Shown here piece by piece: positions 1-5,908 of a DNA stretch of 9,931 nt (positions are counted from its first letter, which is position 1; each line of letters starts with the position of its first letter). The DNA comes from JBGTKH01 sp041744735 (GTDB taxonomy: Bacteria; Planctomycetota; Planctomycetia; Pirellulales; Pirellulaceae): contig JBGTKH010000467.1 in assembly GCA_041744735.1 (NCBI GenBank), positions 1 to 9,931 of the forward strand. Reading direction: 5' to 3'. The notes under the pieces were generated by a model. That model was not told where the DNA came from. It saw nothing but the letters and a program-made list of their open reading frames with translations, and did no database searches. The position numbers and the translations under genes were made by a program.

Positions 1-1342
1 GCACGACCGGTCGCGGCCATTGCTCGTTGAACTTTGGGTCGTTCTTGATGCACAGCATCTGCGCCGGCTGGTCGATAGGCTTGCCGTTTGGGATCAGGTA
101 AATGCCGGAATCCGGGAACGGGATGTGAAAACTCCGAAAGCTGCCGTTGGAATTCACCGAGCCTGGCGACCAGACGGCCAGCAGGTGGTTATCCGGAGCA
201 CCGCACGGATGAGTGAACTTGCCGACGCGCGGCGAGTCAGGATTCTCGCGGTCGGACAAACCGGCCGGTGAGTCGAACGAACTGACAAATCGGGTCAGCG
301 ACTCCATCCCGTAGGGCGTAAAGGAAAACCGCGGACTGCGTGGATTTGCCTGTTTGGGATTGCGGTCGCTATTCCGGTCAGCCGGACCGAACGCGGAGTA
401 ATCTCCCTTCGGCCCCGGCGGCATCTTGTACAACGTGCCGAAGCCGAAGTTGTTGAGATTGTAGTAGGCTTCAAAAACAATCGAGCCGTCTGACATTTGC
501 GAGTGGAAGTGATACACGTCGGATCCCTGGAAGCTGGAAACGATCGGCCCCCAGCCGGTCCCATCGGGATAGATGAACCACAGCCCCCAGTTGCGTAGAT
601 CGCGCAGTCCCTGGCTTTCATAGCTGGAAAAAATCACGCGACCGTCGCGAAGAATCACCGGATGCAGAGCGCTGGCAATGTTCAAGTAACCGATCATCTC
701 GATATTCGCACCGTCGTCGTCCATCGTAAAGAGCTGGAACGAGCCTCGGGTGTAACCTTTGGGCGCTTCCCAACAATTGCGGCTGCTGGTGAACACGACG
801 CGCCCGCCCGGCGCGGGACAGGGAGCCAGATTGAAGACGGGCATACCCTGTGCCTCTTTGTCGCTCAGGATACCCGTGTTCGGAGTTCGCTCCTGATGCG
901 TGAGCTGCACAATCTTCCGCGTCTTCAGGTGGATCTTGCAAATGTCGGACCCGCCAGCCGGAAATCCCGCTGCCTGCTTCGTTTGGTCGTGAAACCGCGC
1001 ATAGTACACCCACTGGGCGTCGAACGAGACATACGGATCGGCCACCGCGCCGTCCCCGCTTTCGACCAACACGTCTTCGCTGCCGTCCGGATGCAGCAGC
1101 ACCAGATCCGTACCCGGATCAACGCTGAGCGGATTGAAGACCTCGGCCCAGGCCGCGCGCTTTTCATCACCGAAGCGCGGGGCGCGGACGTAGACGATGT
1201 CGTAATCGTACTTGACGCTTTTGTCCGTCCTCACGTGAGGAACGTCCATGCTGAGTTTTCCATCTGGCTCCGCAGCCACAGACAGAACGGGAAATAAGAG
1301 AATCATCATTCCGGCGCAAGAGGGCGTATGACGAGTTTTCAT
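1..1342 (-). CDS. HzsA-related secreted beta-propeller protein, C-terminus beyond left edge
   Basis: The frame reads 447 codons from ATG at 1342 to the window edge without a stop. The start follows GGAG at a 7-nt spacing. Residues 1-24 form a signal peptide (basic start, hydrophobic MMILLFPVLSVAA), so the product is probably exported. After it come repeated PD40/TolB-like blades: LVLLHPDGSED (80-90), GRVVFTSSR (180-188) followed by FTMDDDGAN, GRVIFSSYE (234-242), and FIYPDGTGWGPI (256-267) followed by YHFHSQMSDGSIVFEAY. The order resembles the middle propeller of hydrazine synthase alpha and its many relatives in non-anammox planctomycetes; I base this on remembered family features. No heme CxxCH motif appears in the visible part, so hydrazine chemistry should not be assumed. 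It lies about 100 bp downstream of another secreted-protein gene on the same strand. Generic TolB-like propeller is the safer call; the HzsA relation is less certain. Confidence 0.75.
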   Translation of the reverse strand, partial: MKTRHTPSCAGMMILLFPVLSVAAEPDGKLSMDVPHVRTDKSVKYDYDIVYVRAPRFGDEKRAAWAEVFNPLSVDPGTDLVLLHPDGSEDVLVESGDGAVADPYVSFDAQWVYYARFHDQTKQAAGFPAGGSDICKIHLKTRKIVQLTHQERTPNTGILSDKEAQGMPVFNLAPCPAPGGRVVFTSSRNCWEAPKGYTRGSFQLFTMDDDGANIEMIGYLNIASALHPVILRDGRVIFSSYESQGLRDLRNWGLWFIYPDGTGWGPIVSSFQGSDVYHFHSQMSDGSIVFEAYYNLNNFGFGTLYKMPPGPKGDYSAFGPADRNSDRNPKQANPRSPRFSFTPYGMESLTRFVSSFDSPAGLSDRENPDSPRVGKFTHPCGAPDNHLLAVWSPGSVNSNGSFRSFHIPFPDSGIYLIPNGKPIDQPAQMLCIKNDPKFNEQWPRPVV

Positions 1343-1373
1343 GTTGTTGCTCCGATTCGGTGGACAACTACTG

Positions 1374-1415
1374 CGTAGCTTGGGACTCCGGATCGGGACG
1401 GAATCCCAACCTACG
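1374..1415. repeat. imperfect palindrome (REP-like) between two minus-strand genes
   Basis: The plus strand reads CGTAG, C, TTGGGA, C, TCCG, an 8-nt loop, then CGGA, A, TCCCAA, C, CTACG. This gives 15 Watson-Crick pairs with a C/C mismatch and a C/A mismatch, the latter a G-U wobble in the minus-strand transcript. It sits in the 99-bp gap between the end of the thioredoxin-like gene and the start of the HzsA-related gene. No T-tract follows on either strand, so it is not a classical terminator. It may be a dispersed intergenic repeat or an mRNA-stabilising hairpin. Confidence 0.6.
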
Positions 1416-1441
1416 AAAATGCGTGACTCGTTCGCACTGAC

Positions 1442-2434
1442 TCATGGTGTGCCAAAATAGCCTTTGTAGGTAAACGTCGCACCGCCGCCGCGCGGTGGAA
1501 TGTGGCGTTCGACTGGCGAGTCGTCGTCGCCCACCAGCTCAAACGCGATGCCATACGGTGACCGGCCCGGCCTTGTGTAGCCGAAGTGGCCCAGCCCGGC
1601 CTCGAAGCCGCCGTATGTTTCGCCCAAAGCCAGCATGTCGAAGCGCGTGAACTCGGCTTTTTTCCTGTCGTAATCGAGATAGCCATACAACCGTGCTTCG
1701 AACTTGCGAGTCAGGTCTTCTTTTTGAATGTGGCCATCTCGAACTTTGGCAAACCCTTCCACTTGCAACTGAATCTGGCCGGGCGTTGCTTTGACCACGT
1801 TCAGCCACAGCTCGCCCACCATGATCTTTTGCGTGATCGGATCGCCGATGGTGCGGTTCAGGTCGAGATGGAATTGAAAGATCCGCCGCGTCATGTTTTC
1901 GGGAAACGGATACTTTTCTCCAACCTTGGGATTTGCCGGGATCAGCGACTTCCATTCCGCCTCGGTGATCCACATGAAATCGGGATGCGGTTGGTAGATT
2001 CTCTTGGAAACCCGAAACCAATGCGGCATGTTCCCGTAGCCCTTTTCCAGCAGTTGCATGTCGATGTCGGGACGAACCTGCTTGTAACCGGCCATCAAAT
2101 AACGTCGTTGCTCGTCAGGGTCGTCGCTGTCTCCCAGCCAGTCTCGGCGTTCGGCGTGGCGCAGCCGGCCCTGGTTGTCGCGGCCCAGGGCGCGCATGTG
2201 AATCTTAACGACCAGTCCGCCGGGCGGAGGTTTGGGAAGGCCGTCGTCTCCAGCCAGCTGCTTACCGAGTTTCACCGCACCGGGCTTGCGCTGTTCTTTC
2301 GGAAGAGCATCCCATGCCTTCAACGCATCCTGCACGCAGGTTTGAAAGTTCGTGCCCAGAACCTTGCCGTCGGCGGTAATGCAAACCCGGTCGCCGCCGG
2401 CACCGGAGAACTTCAAACCACAAACTTCGCGCAA
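1442..2434 (-). CDS. C-terminal segment of interrupted thioredoxin-like secreted protein
   Basis: This frame is identical to that of the signal-peptide ORF upstream and is open from just after the TGA at 2563-2561 to TGA at 1444-1442. The first usable start codon is TTG at 2434, with no clear Shine-Dalgarno, so it is unlikely to be an independent gene. Reading from the TGA, the sequence continues a plausible thioredoxin-fold core (QWEKDLDTIQKHFVCVAING, then FLREVCGLKFSG, then VCITADGKVLG). The remaining 300 or so residues have aromatic- and charge-rich stretches (MPHWFRVSKRIYQPHPDFMW, RRIFQFHLDLNRTIGD) and a Gly-rich C-terminus (PPRGGGATFTYKGYFGTP). I do not recognise this C-terminal domain. 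Whole length with read-through would be 471 residues. High-GC codon use and the continued domain indicate that the frame was coding until recently or still is. Confidence 0.65.
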   Translation of the reverse strand: MREVCGLKFSGAGGDRVCITADGKVLGTNFQTCVQDALKAWDALPKEQRKPGAVKLGKQLAGDDGLPKPPPGGLVVKIHMRALGRDNQGRLRHAERRDWLGDSDDPDEQRRYLMAGYKQVRPDIDMQLLEKGYGNMPHWFRVSKRIYQPHPDFMWITEAEWKSLIPANPKVGEKYPFPENMTRRIFQFHLDLNRTIGDPITQKIMVGELWLNVVKATPGQIQLQVEGFAKVRDGHIQKEDLTRKFEARLYGYLDYDRKKAEFTRFDMLALGETYGGFEAGLGHFGYTRPGRSPYGIAFELVGDDDSPVERHIPPRGGGATFTYKGYFGTP

Positions 2435-2533
2435 GAAGTTGGCGTCAGGATAGTCGCGACCTTGCGTGCGGCCGTTGATTGCGACACAGACGAAGTGCTT
2501 CTGGATGGTATCGAGATCTTTTTCCCACTGCGA

Positions 2534-2563
2534 TGGCTCACGGCCGCCAGCTCCAGCCTGTCA
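2534..2563 (-). other. in-frame TGA with downstream stem-loop (pseudogene lesion or recoding site)
   Basis: TGA occupies 2563-2561, directly after a Cys codon. After an 11-nt spacer (2560-2550) comes TGGC (2549-2546), an 8-nt loop GGCCGTGA (2545-2538) and GCCA (2537-2534): a 4-bp stem with GU in the apical loop. Bacterial SECIS elements, such as that of E. coli fdhF, place a short stem-loop with loop GU about 11 nt after UGA, so the geometry is suggestive. The lower stem pairs poorly and 4 bp is weak, so chance is quite possible. No selB, selA or selC is in the window. Confidence 0.3.
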
Positions 2564-2857
2564 GCAAGCGCCCAGCGGAGGCGAACCGCCGCCCGACCAG
2601 ATGAGAATCGGTTTCCCCTCGGCCGCCGCTTGCTGGCGAGCTTCCCAGACACTCGCGTGCCAGGAAATCTTTGCCCACGGTGATTCATGCACCGCCGGTT
2701 TGATCAGTGCTTGGTAGTCGGCGAACTGCTGGGGCGTCAACGTCGCCGGCACATTCAGGTTTTCAATAGCGGACTCGGCCAGCAATGAATTGGCCGAACG
2801 TGCCAGTGACAGAACCACCGACAACGCTATGAACATGTTTAGTTTGTTACAAGTCAT
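2561..2857 (-). CDS. N-terminal segment of thioredoxin-like secreted protein, ends at in-frame TGA
   Basis: ATG at 2857 is preceded by GGAG at a suitable distance (GGAGAATTGCCATT). Residues 1-28 look like a signal peptide (MTCNKLNMFIALSVVLSLAR...), so the product is exported. Residues 60-98 (PWAKISWHASVWEARQQAAA then EGKPILIWSGGGSPPLGAC) resemble the start of DUF255/thioredoxin_7-type domains, in which Trp-x-x-x-x-x-x-x-Glu-Ala and Gly-Lys-Pro-Ile-Leu precede a Gly/Pro-rich turn holding the redox cysteine. The frame stops at TGA right after Cys98 and continues open downstream, so as written the product would be a 98-residue fragment lacking most of the fold. Options are a nonsense mutation, a sequence error, or recoding of TGA. 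Confidence 0.65.
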   Translation of the reverse strand: MTCNKLNMFIALSVVLSLARSANSLLAESAIENLNVPATLTPQQFADYQALIKPAVHESPWAKISWHASVWEARQQAAAEGKPILIWSGGGSPPLGAC

Positions 2858-3001
2858 AATGGCAATTCTCCTATCGTCGTTTGATCAGCTCAATGTCTTT
2901 GCTTGTCGCATGACGAGTTCCATTTCGATTCCGCAAAAAATGGCTTGCAGGTTTTCAACCTGACAAGATCATACCCGAGTCTGTCTATGGTTGCAAATCG
3001 G

Positions 3002-3259
3002 TCAAAGCCCGGAATTGAACCCGGCCGAGCCATGCTGGAACCACACCAAGTACGCCAGGTCAACTTCATTCCCGATGACCTCGACGATCTTGAAAGCGCC
3101 GTCATCGAGTCGCTGGGAGCGGCCCGTTTTGCCACGTTGAGAGCGTTGCTACAAGTGAAACTCATCGCCCTCCACAATTTCGGGCAGTCGACTCGGAGCC
3201 AATGTTGTAGTCCGACTAATGTCGCTAGAAACACGATTCAGGGTAGACAATCTCGACAT
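3002..3259 (-). pseudogene. possible small decayed ORF with one in-frame TAG
   Basis: ATG at 3259 opens a frame reading 36 residues (ending LPEIVEGDEFHL) to TAG at 3151-3149. The same frame then continues for 48 codons (RLDDGAFKIVEVIGNEVDLA, then YLVWFQHGSAGFNSGL) to TGA at 3004-3002. Third positions in the second half are mostly G or C, as expected for a coding frame in this genome, and GAGG lies 10 nt before the ATG. Against it, a plus-strand frame through the same codons is fully open and I recognise no family in either. Treat it as a candidate only. Confidence 0.2.
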
Positions 3260-3332
3260 TGTTAAAGCGCCTCGGTCGACAACACCGACAGCAGTTGCGA
3301 CGGAACCAAACTGCACGAAGTTGGACAACCCG

Positions 3333-3362
3333 CTGCGAGTTTGGTTCGACGCAAACTCGCAG
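3333..3362. repeat. perfect 11-bp inverted repeat (hairpin A)
   Basis: CTGCGAGTTTG (3333-3343) is followed by the 8-nt loop GTTCGACG and the exact reverse complement CAAACTCGCAG (3352-3362). No T-run follows on either strand. Its last four bases (GCAG, 3359-3362) are also the first four of hairpin B, so the two cannot both form at full length. Confidence 0.7.
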
Positions 3363-3381
3363 AGGTGAAAACCACCTCTGC
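3359..3381. repeat. perfect 9-bp inverted repeat (hairpin B)
   Basis: GCAGAGGTG (3359-3367), loop AAAAC (3368-3372) and CACCTCTGC (3373-3381). It overlaps hairpin A by 4 nt. No T-tract follows. It lies about 265 bp upstream of the small membrane-protein ORF that opens the plus-strand gene run, so it could act in the leader, or be part of a dispersed repeat. Confidence 0.7.
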
Positions 3382-3646
3382 AACTACAGCGTCATTTCGA
3401 CGACACCGAGGTCCTGGCCCTGGAAGCCGCCCTGGAAGCCCGCGTTTTAGCGGTCGCTGGTTGGCTCGACACGACTTCGATATCTAGCCGTTTGGTCGTC
3501 TGTTGCATTTGGTTGACCGGGATGCCGCCCCTCGTCAACGCGATGTCTCCATTGACTCGTCACGTCTTCCACTTTCACAGCCGGCAGCGGTCGGCGTAAT
3601 TCCCGACTGCTCACCCATTCAAACAAACATCAAACTGAGGGCTCGC

Positions 3647-3841
3647 ATGAATCCCATCTATCGCCAGTCGGCGGTTCGGTAACTCGGCTTTTTCGCAGTG
3701 GCGTGCCTGATCGCGTCGCTCCACTTCGGACCCGGAGCGGTCGTGGTGTGGGTGTTGACCGCGGTCGGCGTTTACTGGTTCGGCCGTTGCTTCTCGGACC
3801 ACCTCAGTCCAACACATCGTCCCAAGAAACGGAGGAAATAA
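3647..3841 (+). pseudogene. small two-helix membrane protein ORF interrupted by TAA
   Basis: ATG at 3647 is preceded by GAGGG at 5-nt spacing. The frame reads MNPIYRQSAVR, then TAA (3680-3682), then continues for 52 codons: LGFFAVACLIASLHF, GAVVVWVLTAVGVYWFG, and a basic tail ending PKKRRK before TAA at 3839-3841. Two hydrophobic segments separated by Gly-Pro-Gly plus a basic cytoplasmic-type tail make a small inner-membrane protein likely. GTG at 3698 could restart translation after the stop but lacks a Shine-Dalgarno. The tail codons overlap the Shine-Dalgarno of the clamp gene, whose TTG start is 2 nt after this stop, so the two were probably coupled. Either the gene is dead, the first 11 codons act as a leader peptide, or the stop is a sequence error. 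No family recognised. Confidence 0.5.
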
Positions 3842-3843
3842 CC
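3831..3843 (+). promoter_or_regulatory. Shine-Dalgarno that fixes a TTG start for the clamp-like gene
   Basis: GGAGG at 3831-3835 is 8 nt upstream of TTG at 3844. The same frame is open back to a GTG at 3703, but that extension overlaps the membrane-protein ORF in another frame, has no ribosome binding site and reads as low-complexity Arg/Gly-rich sequence. TTG 3844 is therefore the better start, giving MITITRKLAHTVRAVF. Confidence 0.75.
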
Positions 3844-5274
3844 TTGATTACGATCACACGCAAACTGGCCCACACCGTGCGGGCCGTCTTTCGCCGAGCG
3901 CTGGGCGTCACGACCAGTGCCCGCGGCCCGCACGTCTATTTCGACGCTACACGGGACGGGATTCTAATTCGTGCCCGGCACAACGACTTCGCCGTCGAGC
4001 GATTCGTTGCCGGCGATTTCTGCCAAGACAGTCTCGCTATCCCGTTTCAAGCTCTAGCCGATTGCGAAGGGCGCCGCGATGAACCCGTGACTTTCGAGCG
4101 GCGCGATGACAACATCCTCGTCAACTGGACAGACGGTCACGTGCCGCAACTGGTCACGTATGACGAACCGGACCGCGAAGCGCTGGCCAACTTCCCGCAG
4201 GTGCCGGCGCAACTGACGGAGAACTCGCCAGAGTTGCTCCAGGCTCTGCACAACGCCTCGGAAACGGCCGACGATCAATCGGTGCGGTTCGCGTTGGGCA
4301 GTGTTCAGCTTCAGGCGGAGGGCGCGATCAACGCGACCGACAGCCGGCACATGCTGGCTCAGTACGGTTTTCAATTCGGTTGGGAAAGTGATGCGCTGGT
4401 GCCTCGCACCGCGGTCTTTAGCAGCACGGAACTGGCCGGTCAAACTCCGGTGGCCATCGGCCGCAACGACGACTGGGTCACGCTCCGTGTTGGCTCGTGG
4501 ACATTCCATCTGGCCATCGTCAAGGAAGTTCGCTTTCCCGACGTGGCCGACTACATTCGCTCGCAGGGTGCCGCCGTCGCCAGTGTCAAGCTGTCGGACA
4601 ATGACGCTGTGTTTCTGGCCGAAGCACTGAAGCGGCTCCCCGGTATTGCCGAGTTCAACCAGCCTGTCACCGTCGACGTCAACGGGCAGGTGGCCATCCG
4701 CGCCAAGTCCGACAAGCAGCCGCAGATGACCGAATTGGTGCTGACCAACTCGCAGGCCACAGGCGAGGCGCTGCGGTTCAACACAAATCGCCGGTTCCTG
4801 GCCCGAGCGATGAAGCTGGGCTTTCGCGAAGTCTGGCTGTACGGCACGGAGCAGCCGGCCATCTGCCGCGACGCCACGCGCGTCTTCGTCTGGGCGCTGC
4901 TCGGAAACGAAGGAGCGCTCAAACCGCACCGGAATGCCATTCGTATCGAGTCGCCGGCCGATGCCGGTGCTGACAATTCCAATTCAACACCACTCACAAG
5001 GAAATCAACGAACATGCGAAAGAACAAAACTGCGGAAAACGGCGCGGCGCCGGCCGCGACCGCGACAACGGAGATCAACAACGGCCAACCGCAGCCCAGC
5101 GAAACTGTAACCCGCAGTCCGATCGAACAAGCGATCGCTCTGCGCAACTCGCTGCGTGAGGCTGCCAATCAGACGAACGAACTGGTCCGCTTGCTGAAGC
5201 GGCAGCAGAAGAAATCGCAACTGGTGCAATCGACCTTGGCGTCGCTGAAGCAGTTGCAAACGATCGACGCGTAG
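3844..5274 (+). CDS. divergent DNA sliding clamp (DnaN-like) with C-terminal extension
   Basis: The product has 476 residues; residues 1 to about 370 match the length and three-domain plan of bacterial beta clamps (E. coli DnaN is 366). Landmarks seen: AINATDSRHMLA (161-172), corresponding to DnaN VATDGHRLA that lines the partner-binding pocket; VRFPDVADYI around F231-P232-D233, like the DnaN GRFPDY motif; and FNTNRRFLARAMKLGFREVW near the third domain, like DnaN YLLDALKAL. The canonical C-terminal MPMRL pocket residues are replaced (RVFVWALLG), so partner choice may differ. Residues 391-476 are an added region: an Ala/Thr/Gln-rich linker, then LRNSLREAANQTNELVRLLK and a likely coiled coil. 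The housekeeping DnaN has no such tail. As first intact gene of the run it probably acts in DNA replication or repair alongside the encoded nuclease. The clamp assignment is from motif and length comparison made by eye. Confidence 0.75.
   Translation: MITITRKLAHTVRAVFRRALGVTTSARGPHVYFDATRDGILIRARHNDFAVERFVAGDFCQDSLAIPFQALADCEGRRDEPVTFERRDDNILVNWTDGHVPQLVTYDEPDREALANFPQVPAQLTENSPELLQALHNASETADDQSVRFALGSVQLQAEGAINATDSRHMLAQYGFQFGWESDALVPRTAVFSSTELAGQTPVAIGRNDDWVTLRVGSWTFHLAIVKEVRFPDVADYIRSQGAAVASVKLSDNDAVFLAEALKRLPGIAEFNQPVTVDVNGQVAIRAKSDKQPQMTELVLTNSQATGEALRFNTNRRFLARAMKLGFREVWLYGTEQPAICRDATRVFVWALLGNEGALKPHRNAIRIESPADAGADNSNSTPLTRKSTNMRKNKTAENGAAPAATATTEINNGQPQPSETVTRSPIEQAIALRNSLREAANQTNELVRLLKRQQKKSQLVQSTLASLKQLQTIDA
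4998..5274 (+). other. possible internal start: separate 86-residue coiled-coil product within the clamp ORF
   Basis: AAGGAAA at 4998-5004 lies 9 nt before ATG 5014, which is in frame with the clamp gene. The codons just before it (NSNSTPLTRKSTN) are low-complexity and less GC-rich than their surroundings, like an intergenic spacer that lost its stop. Initiation here would give MRKNKTAENG... ending LVQSTLASLKQLQTIDA, a free small coiled-coil protein. This may therefore be two genes fused by loss of a stop codon, or one gene with two products. Confidence 0.4.
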
Positions 5275-5365
5275 ACCGGACAACTCGGCCAACAGTCCCG
5301 GCTTCTACGTCGCAAGTCCAACAGAAAACATTCCCTCACCATTTCCAAGGAAAGGAGGAAACAGC

Positions 5366-5908
5366 ATGCCGCTAAAACTCAACGTCGGCCTCTCGAAAAA
5401 AGTCGGCCTGCCCGATTACGGCAGCCTGGGCGCAAGCTGCCACGTCGAGGTCGAACTGGAGTCTTCGCTGCTGCAACAAGATCTCCAAGCGTTTCAACAG
5501 CACGTGCGCAGGGCATACGTGGCCTGCGCTCAAGCCGTCAATGACGAACTGGCCCGGCAGCAATCGCCCAATTCATCAGCACCCGGACAGCCATCGAGTC
5601 AAGAAACATCACGAGCGGCTGCTCCCGATAACAGCCATGCCAGCCAAAACAACGGCAACGGCACAGCGGGCAATGGTGCCAACGGTGGTCATCCAGCATC
5701 ACAGAAGCAACTGGACTTCATCCAGCAACTGGCCCGCCAGATCCGCGGCCTGGGCGTGCGTCGTTTGGATGCGCTCACAGAAAAAATGTTCGGCAAGCCG
5801 CTGGCCGCCCTTACCAGCCTTGACGCCAGCAGCCTGATCGACATGCTCAAAGCGATCAAGGAAGGTCGTGTGGATCTGGAAGCGGCTCTGAACGGAGCCA
5901 CAACATGA
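5366..5908 (+). CDS. two-domain protein of unknown function, linked to clamp and nuclease
   Basis: The 180-residue product starts at ATG 5366 after AAGGAGG at 7-nt spacing. Three regions are visible. Residues 1-65 form a compact domain (MPLKLNVGLSKKVGLPDYGS, then CHVEVELESSLL and a helix FQQHVRRAYVACAQAVNDEL). Residues 66-112 are a disordered Ser/Gln/Asn/Gly linker. Residues 113-177 are a helical tail (KQLDFIQQLARQI, LTEKMFGKPLAALTSLDASS, LIDMLKAIKEGR) of a kind often seen at the C-terminus of phage-type recombination and ssDNA-handling proteins; that link is a remembered resemblance. The domain-linker-tail plan is reminiscent of single-strand binding or annealing factors, but no OB-fold or Rad52/RecT signature is evident. 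Its TGA overlaps the nuclease start codon (ATGA), so the two are translationally coupled and probably made in matched amounts. Confidence 0.65.
   Translation: MPLKLNVGLSKKVGLPDYGSLGASCHVEVELESSLLQQDLQAFQQHVRRAYVACAQAVNDELARQQSPNSSAPGQPSSQETSRAAAPDNSHASQNNGNGTAGNGANGGHPASQKQLDFIQQLARQIRGLGVRRLDALTEKMFGKPLAALTSLDASSLIDMLKAIKEGRVDLEAALNGATT

Larger units (their letters stand above)
2858..3646. other. gene-poor spacer between minus-strand and plus-strand gene blocks
   Basis: This stretch separates the divergently transcribed secreted-protein genes from the clamp/nuclease run, so promoters for both directions probably lie here; I could not pick a convincing -35/-10 pair. Contents: an uninterrupted plus-strand frame at 2903-3265 with no Shine-Dalgarno and no recognisable domain, a competing minus-strand frame with one stop (3259-3002), two overlapping inverted repeats (3333-3381), and two exact copies of a 12-nt unit GCCCTGGAAGCC (3417-3440). 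The latter fall in a short plus-strand frame reading FDDTEVLALEAALEARVLAV; that frame lacks a start and may be a remnant of an older gene. Confidence 0.5.

Noticed and set aside
1586..2683. Long plus-strand open frame (365 codons)
   Set aside because: It is antisense to the thioredoxin-like gene, lacks a ribosome binding site and shows no domain; it mirrors the codon bias of the minus-strand frame.
3001..3030. T-arm-like minus-strand sequence (GGGTTCAATTCC), possible tRNA
   Set aside because: The stem closes on an 8-nt loop, and I could not form matching acceptor, D and anticodon arms around it.
3417..3440. Two exact copies of a 12-nt unit
   Set aside because: Only two copies, in frame with each other in a coding-like stretch; not a CRISPR or satellite array.
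3703..3843. N-terminal extension of the clamp-like gene to GTG 3703
   Set aside because: It overlaps the membrane-protein frame, has no Shine-Dalgarno and is not clamp-like, whereas TTG 3844 has GGAGG at 8 nt.
4054..4929. Long minus-strand open frame (291 codons)
   Set aside because: It is the antisense shadow of the clamp-like gene, with His/Arg/Val-rich composition and no motif.
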